Source: Blastococcus sp.
GTDB lineage: Bacteria > Actinomycetota > Actinomycetes > Mycobacteriales > Geodermatophilaceae
DNA: 64,000 nt
Assembly: GCA_025965695.1 (NCBI GenBank)
Contig: JAOPWM010000052.1
Location: 1-64,000, forward strand
Direction of reading: 5' to 3'
Positions within the stretch are counted from its first letter, which is position 1. Each line of letters begins with the position of its first letter. A program made the position numbers and the translations under genes. Below are positions 43,013-51,920 of the stretch, one piece after another. A model generated the notes under the pieces. It saw only the letters and a list, made by a program, of their open reading frames with translations. It ran no database searches and had not been told where the DNA came from.

Positions 43013-44284
43013 TCAGCCGATTCGGAGGGGCAGTGTCCGAGGACCGCGGATCTGACCGGACGACCACGTCACCGCGGGGGGCTCGGCCAGCGAGAACTCC
43101 GGGATGCGCTCCAACCAGACCTCGAGCGCGACGCGCAGCTCCATCCGCGCGAGGTGCGACCCGACGCAGCGGTGAATGCCCAGACCGAACGCGGCGTGCC
43201 GGTTGACCGTGCGGTCGATGACCACCTCGTCGGCGCGGTCGAACTTCTCGGGATCACGGTTGGCAGCGGGGAAGGACAGCAGGATCCAGTCGTCGGCCTT
43301 CATGTCGACGCCCCGCCACTCCATGTCCTCCTTGACCAGCCGCGCCATCGTGACCGGCGCGTAGGCGCGGAGGAACTCCTCCATCGCCGTCGACATCAGA
43401 CCAGGCTCGGCGACCAGCCGCCGACGGTCCTCGGGCGTCTTTGCCAGGTGCCACAGCGACGCGCCGATGGCGCTCCACGACGTGTCGATCCCGGCGACGA
43501 GCAGCAGGGCCATCGTGCCGGCGACGTGCAGCGGCTCGAGCTTCTGGCCGTACAGCTCCACGTTCATCAGGTAGTTGGTGAGGTCCTCGCGCGGATTGTC
43601 GGCGTGGTCGCGGACCTGCGCGAACAGGTAGTCGAACAGGCCGGCAGTGCGCTCCATCCGCTCGTCGAACGGGAGGTTGACGCCCTCCAGCACGTTCTCG
43701 ACGAAGACCTTGAACTGCGGCCCGTCCTCCGGCGGGAAGCCCAGCATGTCGGCAATCACGCGCATCGGGATGTGCTGGGCGTACTCCGCGGCCGCGTCGA
43801 CGACGTCGCGCCCCTCGAACCCGTCGATCAGCGAATGGCAGAAGGCCCGGGTCGACTCCTCCTGCTTGCCGACGGCGGTCTTCGTGAACGCCGGCAACAG
43901 CAGCTTGCGGGCGTCGTGGTGGAACGGCGGGTCGGAGGAGATCGGCGGACTGTCACCGATCGGGGCCATCTCCCGCGGCGTGCGGTAGTTGCCCATGATG
44001 ATCGACCGGGACGAGAACTGCTCCGTGTCGTAGGCGACCGCGGCGACGTCCTCGTACGTGGTCGGCAGCCAGGCCCCTCCGAACCGCTCTGTGTGCGCCA
44101 CGGGGCAGCGCTGCCGGAGGTCGTCCCAGATGTCGATCGCGCCGGCGGCGTACTCCGGCTCCATGTGGGAGAAGTCGGTGGCCCAGTCCGACACCGGGCC
44201 GGTGACGACCTCGGTGTGCTCGATGAGCTCGGGCGCGACCCGCATGTCGCGGTAGTCCTGGGCGAACCGGTCGTCGGTGGTCAT
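43013..44284 (-). CDS. Cytochrome P450
   Basis: The soluble bacterial P450 (423 aa) has the I-helix oxygen-activation segment LLLVAGIDTSWSAIG, the K-helix EEFLRAYAPVTMAR (ExxR) and the heme-thiolate loop FGLGIHRCVGSHLARMEL. The residue pair after AGIDT is SW rather than the typical T-S/T, so the acid-alcohol pair deserves attention. Electrons should come from the [3Fe-4S]-type ferredoxin encoded one base upstream; a reductase is not in the window. A TetR repressor heads the operon. The substrate is unknown. Confidence 0.95.
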   Translation of the reverse strand: MTTDDRFAQDYRDMRVAPELIEHTEVVTGPVSDWATDFSHMEPEYAAGAIDIWDDLRQRCPVAHTERFGGAWLPTTYEDVAAVAYDTEQFSSRSIIMGNYRTPREMAPIGDSPPISSDPPFHHDARKLLLPAFTKTAVGKQEESTRAFCHSLIDGFEGRDVVDAAAEYAQHIPMRVIADMLGFPPEDGPQFKVFVENVLEGVNLPFDERMERTAGLFDYLFAQVRDHADNPREDLTNYLMNVELYGQKLEPLHVAGTMALLLVAGIDTSWSAIGASLWHLAKTPEDRRRLVAEPGLMSTAMEEFLRAYAPVTMARLVKEDMEWRGVDMKADDWILLSFPAANRDPEKFDRADEVVIDRTVNRHAAFGLGIHRCVGSHLARMELRVALEVWLERIPEFSLAEPPAVTWSSGQIRGPRTLPLRIG

Positions 44285-44285
44285 C

Positions 44286-44495
44286 TCAGGCCCCCCCGAC
44301 AAGGACGATCGCCAGTTCCGGGCAGTTGTCCGCCGCGAGTTGGGCGTCGTCCTCCCGGCCCGCCGGCACGGAGCCGTCGGCGGTCAGCGGGGTCAGGGTC
44401 GCGTAACCGTCCTCGTCCTCACCGAACAGGTCCGGGACGAGGTCGTAGCAGCGGCCGTGGCCCTGACACAGTGCTGGATCGATCTGCACTCTCAT
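44286..44495 (-). CDS. [3Fe-4S]-type ferredoxin for the adjacent P450
   Basis: This 69-residue ferredoxin reads MRVQIDPALCQGHGRCYDLV and NCPELAIVL. The spacing CQGHGRC (His where a fourth Cys would be) plus the distal NCPE Cys gives three cluster ligands, the SoyB/FdxD-like type that serves bacterial P450s. Its ATG overlaps the tetR stop by four bases and it ends one base before the P450 start. The longer track ORF is not the real start. Confidence 0.93.
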   Translation of the reverse strand: MRVQIDPALCQGHGRCYDLVPDLFGEDEDGYATLTPLTADGSVPAGREDDAQLAADNCPELAIVLVGGA

Positions 44496-45109
44496 TCGGC
44501 GGTTCCCATCTCTTCTGTGGGGTGGGTGGGGCCGAGGGCGGCCAGGAGGCGGGCGAGCAGAGCTGCCCACTCCTCGTCGTCCACGTCATTGAGGTCCGGG
44601 CTCACCAGAGCGGTCCCGGCGGCGAGGGAAAGGCAGAAGTGCGCGACGGCCGACGGCGCGATGCCCGGATCGAGCTCGCCGCGTTCCTGGGCGTCCTGCA
44701 CGAGGCCGGCCAGCCAGTCGGCCCGCTCCCGGACGTAGGCGCGCATCGGAGCGGCCACCTCCTCGTCACGGCGAGCGGCGATCAGCGCCTCGATCACCAG
44801 CTGATCGTCGGGCTCCCGCTGCAGATGGAGGGACCGGCCGGTCTGGAGGAGCAGATCGCTGATCGAGCGCGTGGGGTCCGCGGACGCCAGGTCGGCGAGC
44901 ATCCGTTGCCCGTGCGCGCGCAGCGCATCCACGAGCAGCTCCGCCTTGGAGCCGAAGTACGCGTACAGCGCGCCGTTGCTCAGTCCGGCCGCCTCCGCGA
45001 TCTCCGCCACCCTCGTGCCTTCGTAGCCGCGGCGGGCGAAGACGTCGGCAGCCGCCCGCAGCAACCGCTGGCATGTGGAGGCGGCGGTAGCCCCCGGTGT
45101 GCGACCCAC
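44492..45109 (-). CDS. TetR regulator of the P450 operon (leaderless start)
   Basis: The 205-residue protein has the HTH DVFARRGYEGTRVAEIAEAA, then GLSNGALYAYFGSKAELLVD, followed by a TetR_C domain. The track begins at a TTG whose bases TTGACG are better read as a -35 box; TTCAAT lies 17 bases on, and GTG follows within about seven bases, so a leaderless GTG is chosen. A perfect dyad GAATTGAAT-GGTG-ATTCAATTC fills the promoter spacer, so the protein very likely represses its own operon with ferredoxin and P450. Confidence 0.9.
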   Translation of the reverse strand: MGRTPGATAASTCQRLLRAAADVFARRGYEGTRVAEIAEAAGLSNGALYAYFGSKAELLVDALRAHGQRMLADLASADPTRSISDLLLQTGRSLHLQREPDDQLVIEALIAARRDEEVAAPMRAYVRERADWLAGLVQDAQERGELDPGIAPSAVAHFCLSLAAGTALVSPDLNDVDDEEWAALLARLLAALGPTHPTEEMGTAE

Positions 45110-45114
45110 GTCAC

Positions 45115-45136
45115 GAATTGAATGGTGATTCAATTC
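45115..45136. promoter_or_regulatory. Autoregulatory TetR operator within the P450-operon promoter
   Basis: GAATTGAAT and ATTCAATTC are perfect 9-bp arms around GGTG, in an AT-rich island between the -35 TTGACG and the -10 TTCAAT of the minus-strand promoter. Binding here would block RNA polymerase directly. The site lies six bases upstream of the proposed leaderless GTG. Confidence 0.75.
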
Positions 45137-45340
45137 ATCCGTCAAGGGGTGGAGTCAACTCAGTCGCGGCGGGACGACCGCTGGGCTCCCGGTGGGCATC
45201 CAGGTCCTCGGGGACCGCTTCCAGGAGCTGCTGTGCCGGGAAGCGGCGGAGATGTCGAGCGCACATCGAGCCGGTGCTCCGACGACGGCGCCGCACCCGG
45301 GGATGGGCCCGTCGCACTCAGCTCCGTGCACGCACCGATC

Positions 45341-45811
45341 TCAGGTCCCGGAGCGGGACCCCGCCTGTGCGACCGGGTCGTCGACGTGACCTGACATGTG
45401 GACGGCACCTGCAGCGGCGAGCGCGCTCAGCCAGTCCACCACCATCCAGATGCCGCTGATCCGGCCGTCGGCCAGTGTCACGACGTCGATTATCCGAAGG
45501 TCCAGTCGCTGCCCGGTCGGGGGCAGTCGCCCGACCGAGGTCTCCAACGGGCCCACCTGCACACCGGCCAGCCGGAAGGCGACAGCGACGGAAGTGCCGG
45601 CGTCGACCACGCTCAACACTTCATGCTCCGGTCGCTCGAGAGCTGCCTGCATTCCCCGGGCGCGGGCGACCAGGTCGGCCGCAGTCAGCGAGGCGCCGTT
45701 GACGGTGACGGGGTCGGAGTACAGCTCCCGGAAGGCCGCCGCCGCTGCTCCATCGTCCCCGGGCAGCGGATCGGTCCACAACCGCAGCAGCCGCTGAACG
45801 TCGAAGGGCAC
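45341..45811 (-). CDS. SnoaL-like / NTF2-fold polyketide-cyclase-type protein
   Basis: The 156-residue protein has an NTF2-like fold pattern: LWTDPLPGDDGAAAAAFREL, then YSDPVTVNGASLTAADLVAR, VAVAFRLAGVQVGPLETSVG and LRIIDVVTLADGRISGIWMV. This is the usual ester-cyclase/SnoaL arrangement with DGRI..W at the end. The GTG with GGGAGGAG nine bases upstream was chosen; the track ORF extends further without family support. These proteins isomerise, cyclise or hydrolyse small molecules. It is divergent from the GH13 gene; no partner suggests a substrate. Confidence 0.75.
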   Translation of the reverse strand: MPFDVQRLLRLWTDPLPGDDGAAAAAFRELYSDPVTVNGASLTAADLVARARGMQAALERPEHEVLSVVDAGTSVAVAFRLAGVQVGPLETSVGRLPPTGQRLDLRIIDVVTLADGRISGIWMVVDWLSALAAAGAVHMSGHVDDPVAQAGSRSGT

Positions 45812-45995
45812 CGGCCCATGCTCCTCCCGACGGCTCCTCACGACCAGGCGCAGACCCCGGGCGGTGACGGTCAACTCGCGCCCGCGCGGCTGACCAGGCC
45901 AGCCGTCAGGCGTTGTCAAGACCTGTCCCTGAGGGCACCGTGGTTTGACATTTGTGCTCCACAACTCGAGGCGCCCGACGGCTGATGGTGGGCAC

Positions 45996-47627
45996 ATGCG
46001 ACGTCGGCTTTCCACAGCGGGGACAACCTCCGCCCACCAGCAGGCGGCATCCGAGCCCTCGTCGGCCTGGTGGCGGACAGCAGTCGTCTACCAGGTCTAC
46101 CTGCGCTCCTTCGCCGACAGCAACGGCGACGGCATCGGCGACCTGGCAGGTGTCCGCTCCCGCCTGCCGTACCTCGCCTGGCTCGGCGTCGACGCGCTGT
46201 GGATCAATCCCCACTACCCGTCCGGTGGCGCGGACGGCGGCTACGACGTCATCGATTACCGGGCGGTCGACCCCCACTATGGCGACCTCGCCGACCTGGA
46301 GGCCCTCGTGGCCGACGCACGTCGACTCGGGTTGCGAGTCCTTCTCGACGTCGTCCCCAACCACACGTCCGACCGCCACCCGTGGTTCCAGGCCGCGCTT
46401 GCCGACCCGGACTCGCCCGAGGCGTCCCGCTACCACTTCGCCCCGCCGTCGGACCAGCCGCCGAACAACTGGCAGTCCCTCTTCGGCGGCCCAGCGTGGT
46501 CGCCCACGCCCGACGGCCGGTGGTACCTGCACCTGTTCGCCCCCGGGCAGCCCGACCTGAACTGGCGGAACCCCGCCGTGGCCGCCGACTTCGAGAAGAC
46601 CCTGCGGTTCTGGCTCGACCGGGGCGTCAGCGGCTTCCGGGTCGATGTCGCCTACGGCCTGTTCAAGGACGCCGGACTCCGGGACAACCCGGGCGCCTAC
46701 TCCCCCACGCTGTTCGGTCACGGCCCCGAGCAGGCGATGACGTGGAACCAGCCCGAGGTGCACGACGTCTGGCGGCGCTGGCGGTCGATCTGCGACGAGT
46801 ACCCGGACACCATGCTCGTCGGTGAGGTCTGCCTGGCCGACCTCGAAGAGGTGGCGCTCTACTCACGGGACGACGAGATGCACCAGTCCTTCTCGTTCCG
46901 GTTGCTCAAGTCGTCGTGGTCGGCCTCGGCCTTCGCCGACGGCGTGCGCACCACCCTCGATGCGTTCGGCCAGGTGGGCGCCCCGGTGTCCTGGGTCCTC
47001 GGCAACCACGACAAGGACCGTCAGGTCAGCCGGTTCGGCGGCGGGGCGGTCGGCATCGCCCGGGCACGCGCCGCGGCGCTGCTCCTGCTCGCGCTCCCGG
47101 GATCCGCCTACCTCTACGCCGGCGACGAACTGGGGCTGCCGCAGGCCCACGTCCCGGATGTGGCGAAGCGCGACCCGATCTTCTTCCGTAGCGGCGGTAC
47201 GCGCCCCGGGCGGGACGGCTGCCGCGTGCCGATGCCGTGGAACACCGCGGAGAGCCTTGGCTTCTCCCCCGCGGGCGCCGCCCAACCGTGGCTGCCGCTC
47301 CCGTCCGGCTGGGAGCGGTACGCGGTCTCCCGTCAGCACCGGGACGGCGGCTCGATGCTGACCCTGTATCGACGGGCCCTGGCCTTGCGCGGGGCCCACC
47401 CGGCGCTCGGCTCCGGTGAGGCGACAGTCGGCACGGAGGGCGACGTCCTCACCGTGCGGTCCGTCGGTGGGGGCCAGACCGTGCGGTGCGTGGTCAACAT
47501 GGGCTCCGAGACCGCTCTCGTCGGCTGCTCCGGCTCGGTCCTTCTCTCGTCGACCGCGCGCCTGCGCCGCTCGGACGGCAGCGTCGCCCTGCCGCCGGAC
47601 ACAGCCGTCTGGCTGGCCGAGGACTGA
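45996..47627 (+). CDS. GH13 alpha-glucosidase / oligo-1,6-glucosidase-like
   Basis: The 543-residue intracellular-type GH13 enzyme has AVVYQVYLRSFADSNGDGIG, LLDVVPNHTSDRHPWF (region I), GFRVDVAYGLFKD with the nucleophile Asp (region II), MLVGEVCL with the acid Glu (III), and WVLGNHDKDRQVSRFGG with the transition-state Asp (IV). QPDLNWRNP and the C-terminal beta domain are present. It should hydrolyse or transfer alpha-glucosidic bonds of short oligosaccharides or trehalose-like sugars. No signal peptide is visible. The start is provisional because the ATG has a weak ribosome site. Confidence 0.92.
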   Translation: MRRRLSTAGTTSAHQQAASEPSSAWWRTAVVYQVYLRSFADSNGDGIGDLAGVRSRLPYLAWLGVDALWINPHYPSGGADGGYDVIDYRAVDPHYGDLADLEALVADARRLGLRVLLDVVPNHTSDRHPWFQAALADPDSPEASRYHFAPPSDQPPNNWQSLFGGPAWSPTPDGRWYLHLFAPGQPDLNWRNPAVAADFEKTLRFWLDRGVSGFRVDVAYGLFKDAGLRDNPGAYSPTLFGHGPEQAMTWNQPEVHDVWRRWRSICDEYPDTMLVGEVCLADLEEVALYSRDDEMHQSFSFRLLKSSWSASAFADGVRTTLDAFGQVGAPVSWVLGNHDKDRQVSRFGGGAVGIARARAAALLLLALPGSAYLYAGDELGLPQAHVPDVAKRDPIFFRSGGTRPGRDGCRVPMPWNTAESLGFSPAGAAQPWLPLPSGWERYAVSRQHRDGGSMLTLYRRALALRGAHPALGSGEATVGTEGDVLTVRSVGGGQTVRCVVNMGSETALVGCSGSVLLSSTARLRRSDGSVALPPDTAVWLAED

Positions 47628-47807
47628 CCGGGGAGAAGCTCGCACAGGTGGCCGGCCAGATCCGCAGATCCAGATGGCAGCCGTGACGTCCGGGCGGCTC
47701 AGCCGCTCTCCTCCGCGAACGGGGCCTCCGGTCGCGGACCTGCGACACAGCGCGCACTGTGGGGTGGTCGTCGCCTCATGGCTGTGTCAGGCCGAGAAGG
47801 AGGTCGC

Positions 47808-48779
47808 ATGCGACACGTCCACCTGCTGGGCACCGGGGGCACGATCGCCAGCCGACAGGGACCGGACGGGCTCGCGGCTGTCACTCCCGCCGCGGAACTG
47901 CTCGCCGCGGCCGGGCCACTCCCCCGACTGACCGTGACGACGAGCGACCTCGGCACAGTCGGCAGCTTCGCGTTCACGACATCCGACCTCCGGGGACTGG
48001 TGGCGGAGGCGCGTCGCTGCCTGGCGCAGGGCGTGGACGGCGTCGTCGTCACCCAGGGCACCGACACGATGGAGGAGTCGGCGTACCTCGCCGATCTCGT
48101 GCACGACGATCCGCGCCCGATCGTCTTCACAGGGGCGCAACGACCGTTCGACGCCGCGGCTCCCGACGGTCCCGCCAACCTCGCCGATGCCCTGCTGGTC
48201 GCAGCCTCCCCCGCAGCCCGCGAGCTCGGTGCTCTCCTGTGCTTCGACGGGCTGGTCTTCGCCGCCCACGGCGTGCGCAAGGTCGAGACGCTTCGCAGCG
48301 GGGCCTTCGCGGCTCCCGGCAGAGGCCCGGTGCTGCGACTGGCCGCTGCATCCGTCCTGCCACTCGCTCGCCCTGTCCGCCCGGCGGCGCTGCCGCTCGA
48401 TCTGGCTGCCGACCTGCCCCGTGTTGACGTCGTGGCGTGCTACGTGGGTGGGGACGGGGCCCTGATGTACGCCGCGGTGGCCGCCGGCGCCGCCGGGCTG
48501 GTGCTCCAGGCCTTCGGCGCCGGGAACGTCACCCCGGCGGTCGTCGCGGCCACCGGGGACCTGGTCGCCCGGGGCATCCCGGTGCTCGTCTGCTCGCGGG
48601 TGCCATCGGGTCCGGTGGTGCCCCTCTACACCGGCGGTGGCGGGGCCGATCTGGCACGGGCCGGCGCGGTGTTCGCCCATGACCTCAGCCCGTGGCAGGG
48701 CCGGCTGCTGCTGGCCGCGGCCCTCGTCCTCGCACCGGACGCCCCGCAGCGCGTCCTGGCTGACCGCCTCGCCGTCTGA
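47808..48779 (+). CDS. Asparaginase (type I/II asparaginase family)
   Basis: The 323-residue amidohydrolase has HLLGTGGTIASRQ with the nucleophile Thr near residue 11, and GVVVTQGTDTMEESAYLADL with the second Thr-Asp pair. FTGAQRPFDAAAPDGPANLA and FGAGNVTPAVV complete the family signatures. It hydrolyses L-asparagine to aspartate and ammonia. The ATG follows AAGGAGG. With no signal peptide it appears cytoplasmic. It is not coupled to the GH13 gene 180 bases upstream. Confidence 0.93.
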   Translation: MRHVHLLGTGGTIASRQGPDGLAAVTPAAELLAAAGPLPRLTVTTSDLGTVGSFAFTTSDLRGLVAEARRCLAQGVDGVVVTQGTDTMEESAYLADLVHDDPRPIVFTGAQRPFDAAAPDGPANLADALLVAASPAARELGALLCFDGLVFAAHGVRKVETLRSGAFAAPGRGPVLRLAAASVLPLARPVRPAALPLDLAADLPRVDVVACYVGGDGALMYAAVAAGAAGLVLQAFGAGNVTPAVVAATGDLVARGIPVLVCSRVPSGPVVPLYTGGGGADLARAGAVFAHDLSPWQGRLLLAAALVLAPDAPQRVLADRLAV

Positions 48780-49059
48780 CACCACGCCGCGCCACGGGGC
48801 GGCACGCGACCCATCCCGGAAGGAGCGCGCGGCCTGGCGGCTCGCATGACACCCTGGCCCGACCGGAGTACGAGCCGCTGCTCGCTGATCAACAGCCGTC
48901 AGGGGCCGCGCACGGCGCGCACGCGACACGGTCGTCACCCCCGGCTGCAACTGATCGGCTGACATCGAGTCATCAGGACCTAGGCCCCTGACCCGCGTCC
49001 ACGGTTCCGCGGACCCTGGCCATGCACGTCTTTGCACGCAACAGCAGGGAGGGGTTGTC

Positions 49060-49341
49060 ATGTACGTGGGCGTCATCCACACCGTCAGGGATGCCACCGC
49101 CTGGGCCGAGATGATGCGGAGCCTCGACCCCGACAGCTTCCCGGCGGGCCTCGAGTTGCTCGCGACCGGGACATCGCAGGACGTCGACCGAGCGATCTGT
49201 CTGTGGCGTGCCCCGAGCGTCGAGCAGCTGCAAACCACCCTGGATCAGTTGGCCGGGCAGATCGCGGTCAACGACTGCTTCGGTGTGTCCGACGAGTTCA
49301 CATCGGTAGCGGGACAGACCCCGCAGGCAGCGACTGCGTGA
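49060..49341 (+). CDS. Small hypothetical protein, alpha/beta fold
   Basis: This 93-residue protein begins MYVGVIHTVRDATAWAEMMR and contains RAICLWRAPSVEQLQTTLDQ, a strand-helix-strand-helix pattern like ferredoxin-like dimeric barrels. I do not recognise a named family. The ATG follows AGGGAGGGG at good spacing, and a terminator-like hairpin starts seven bases after the stop, both supporting a real gene. It stands alone between asparaginase and the MFS operon. Confidence 0.75.
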   Translation: MYVGVIHTVRDATAWAEMMRSLDPDSFPAGLELLATGTSQDVDRAICLWRAPSVEQLQTTLDQLAGQIAVNDCFGVSDEFTSVAGQTPQAATA

Positions 49342-49347
49342 GTCGGT

Positions 49348-49386
49348 CTGCCGTCACCGCCCGCACCGTCTCGGCGGTGACGGCAG
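49348..49386 (+). terminator. Perfect 14-bp hairpin CTGCCGTCACCGCC...GGCGGTGACGGCAG
   Basis: The two arms pair over 14 bases around an 11-base loop and begin seven bases after the stop of the small gene. It is a clear terminator structure without a U-tract. Confidence 0.8.
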
Positions 49387-49570
49387 GCAGAGCCCATCTG
49401 TGACCGGAGCACGTATCGCCGGCCACGCCCGACAACCCGCGGCTGTCGGCAAGGCCATCATGGTGCCTCGTCGTTTGCTGTCGACGCGCACCGGCCGGCC
49501 CCTTGCGCTCCTCGCGTCGTAGCCGCCGGAAACCGCGAGACGGCTTGGCGCTGGACGCCGGCCCTCCCGC

Positions 49571-50764
49571 TCACGGCCGCGTTCCAGCAGCCCGTGAGCC
49601 GCGTTCGATCAAGAGCAGGAGCGCCGCGGCTGCCGGGATCAGCGGTGCCACGGCGAGTCCCAGGAACGCCGGGTGCCCGTCCTGAAGGCGGAGGACGAAT
49701 TCGCCGGCCACGGGGGCGAGCAGTCCGGCGCAGCCCCAACCGGTGAAGATCCTGCCGTAGGCGGTCGGGAAGGCACCGGCGCCTACCTGGTCCGCCGTGG
49801 CGGCCGGCACCAGCGACGACACGGCGCCGTAGCCGAGCCCGGTACCCAGGAACCCGGCAAGGACGATCAGCGGCGACGTGGGGCCGGCCAGGCCGACGAT
49901 CGAGACCGCGGCGGTCGCCAGCGCCGCCGCCAGGGCCGGAAGGCGGCCGGTCCGGTCGGAAGCCCACCCCGCCACCAGCCGTCCGATGAGATTGCCGGTG
50001 GCAAGTGCCGTGACGGCCAGGCCTGCGGCCGGCGCGCTGAGTCCCCGGTCCCGCGCCACCGGGACGGCGTGAGCGAAGAGGGCGAGCGCGGGCGCGGCAC
50101 CTCCGGCGAAGACCAGCCACAGCAGAGCCACCGGCCTGCGCGGGATGCAGCCAGCTGCTGCCCCCCGGGCCCGAGGCGGCGCCCCCTCCACGGGAGCCAG
50201 CCGCGCCGCGACCGCGAGGAGCGCAGTGACCAGCAGGGCCAGGCAGGCCAGGCACGGCCGCCAGCCGAAGGCCCGCAGCGCGCGGGGCGCCACGAGTCCG
50301 AGCAGTACCGGTCCGGCGGCGTAGGCGGTGACGACGAGTCCGGTCACAGCACCCCGATGCTCGGGCACCCGGGCGGTGAGTCCGATCGCGACGCCGTAGC
50401 CCAGCCCGTTGGCGGTCCCGAAGAGCAGGGCTACACCGGCCCACAGGGCAAGGGGCGCGGTGGCTGTCGCAGCCAGGAGCAGTCCCGCACCGCCCACGCC
50501 GGCGGCCACGTACAGCAGTCGGCGGGGGCCGCACCACCGCTGGGCACGGCCCACACCCAGCAGGGTCGCGGTGAAGACCACGATCGCCGTGGCGAAGACC
50601 GTCGCGGCGGTACCGCGGGAGATGCCCACGCCGGCCGCGACGTCCTGCGCGACCAGGCTCCATGCGAACAGCGTCCCTGCGGCGACGTTCGCGACGACTC
50701 CGCTGAGGACGAGCCGGACCGTGGCGGGCACGTCAGCGGTCCGCGCCGTCGTCACCGCCCTCAC
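49571..50764 (-). CDS. MFS transporter (OxlT-like, oxalate/formate antiporter family)
   Basis: The 397-residue, 12-helix transporter begins VRLVLSGVVANVAAGTLFAW, then SLVAQDVAAGVGISRGTAAT, matching the OxlT/MCT-like subgroup. LVAGWASDRTGRLPAL is the mid-loop motif. The GTG start lies 27 bases after the butanediol-dehydrogenase-like gene, so it is the third gene of the FMO operon and may move its substrate or product across the membrane. Confidence 0.85.
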   Translation of the reverse strand: MRAVTTARTADVPATVRLVLSGVVANVAAGTLFAWSLVAQDVAAGVGISRGTAATVFATAIVVFTATLLGVGRAQRWCGPRRLLYVAAGVGGAGLLLAATATAPLALWAGVALLFGTANGLGYGVAIGLTARVPEHRGAVTGLVVTAYAAGPVLLGLVAPRALRAFGWRPCLACLALLVTALLAVAARLAPVEGAPPRARGAAAGCIPRRPVALLWLVFAGGAAPALALFAHAVPVARDRGLSAPAAGLAVTALATGNLIGRLVAGWASDRTGRLPALAAALATAAVSIVGLAGPTSPLIVLAGFLGTGLGYGAVSSLVPAATADQVGAGAFPTAYGRIFTGWGCAGLLAPVAGEFVLRLQDGHPAFLGLAVAPLIPAAAALLLLIERGSRAAGTRP

Positions 50765-50791
50765 GGGTGAGCGGCCAGCGCGTCGGCCCCG

Positions 50792-51847
50792 TCACGGCCG
50801 GACGAGGATCTTGACGTTCTCCTCCTTGTTGTCCACCAGTTCCCGGAAGCCCTTGTCGACGATGTCGTCGAGCTGGATCCGGCCGGTGATGAACTGGAAC
50901 GGATCGACCAGGCCTCCCGCCACCATCTCGATGGTCGCCGGATGGTCGTGCGCATAGGCCAGGCTGCCCACCAGGGAGACCTCGCGAAAGACGAGATCGT
51001 TCATGGTGACCCGGGCCTGGTGTCCCCAGATCGCCACGTTGACGCACGTGCCACCGGCCCGCGTCGCACGGATGGCGGTCTCCAGCACCGCGTCGATGCC
51101 CGCGCACTCGAAGGTGACGTCGGCCCCCCGGCCGTTCGTCAGGTCGGCGACAGCCCCGAGCACGTCGGTCTCCCGAGGGTCGAGCACGATGTCGGCGCCG
51201 GCGACCGGCGCCTTGCCCTTGCGTGCCTCGGCCGGCTCGACGACGACCACCTGGCCCACGCCGGCTGCCTTGAGGGCCGCTGTCGTCACCAGACCGATGG
51301 GCCCCGCGCCGAAGACCACCGCGGAGTGCTCCGGACGCGCACCGGAGAGCCGGACCGCGTGGTACGCCACGGCCAGCGGCTCGATCAGTGCCCCGACGTC
51401 GGTGCCGAGGTCGCCGAGCGGGTGGATCCAGCGGGGTTCCGCGACGACGAACTGCGAGAAGCCGCCGCCGCCGCCGGAGAGGCCGACGAAGCCCAGCGAC
51501 GCACAGACGTTGTAGCGGCCCTGGCTGCAGGCGTCGCACCGTCCGCAGACGATGTACGGCTCGACGGCGACGCGATCACCGACCGCCAGGCGATCCACGC
51601 CGGCGCCGACCTCGGCGACGACTCCGGCGAACTCGTGCCCAAGGGTGATCGGGATGCTCTCGCCCGTCAGCGCGTGCGGCGCCTCGGGGGTCGGGGCGAA
51701 GATCGGCCCCTCCAAATACTCGTGCAGGTCGGTGCCGCAGATGCCGCACCACTCGACCTCGACCGCCACGGTGCCGGGACGGAGGACGGGCTCGAGGATC
51801 TCGTCGACGCGGATGTCACCGCGCCCGTGGAAACGCGCTGCCTTCAT
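50792..51847 (-). CDS. Zn-dependent alcohol dehydrogenase, 2,3-butanediol-dehydrogenase-like
   Basis: The 351-residue MDR enzyme has the catalytic Zn site CGICGTDLHEYLEGP and GHEFAG, a structural Zn loop CGRCDACSQGRYNVC and the NAD-binding VFGAGPIGLVTTAALKAAG. The sequence IFAPTPEAPHALTGESIPIT between the first two motifs is the insertion typical of (R,R)-butanediol dehydrogenases. It would interconvert an acyloin-type ketone and diol, or a similar secondary alcohol. It is encoded between FMO and MFS genes on the same strand. Confidence 0.92.
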   Translation of the reverse strand: MKAARFHGRGDIRVDEILEPVLRPGTVAVEVEWCGICGTDLHEYLEGPIFAPTPEAPHALTGESIPITLGHEFAGVVAEVGAGVDRLAVGDRVAVEPYIVCGRCDACSQGRYNVCASLGFVGLSGGGGGFSQFVVAEPRWIHPLGDLGTDVGALIEPLAVAYHAVRLSGARPEHSAVVFGAGPIGLVTTAALKAAGVGQVVVVEPAEARKGKAPVAGADIVLDPRETDVLGAVADLTNGRGADVTFECAGIDAVLETAIRATRAGGTCVNVAIWGHQARVTMNDLVFREVSLVGSLAYAHDHPATIEMVAGGLVDPFQFITGRIQLDDIVDKGFRELVDNKEENVKILVRP

Positions 51848-51920
51848 GACGTCTACTCCGTCCGGAAGAGATGGCCGGCCGGGGCGCCCGCACCGCAGTG
51901 GTCCGGACGCCCGGCGGTGC

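Noticed and set aside
42923-45121. 732-aa plus-strand ORF
   Set aside because: Antisense to the P450, ferredoxin and TetR genes, which have clear motifs.
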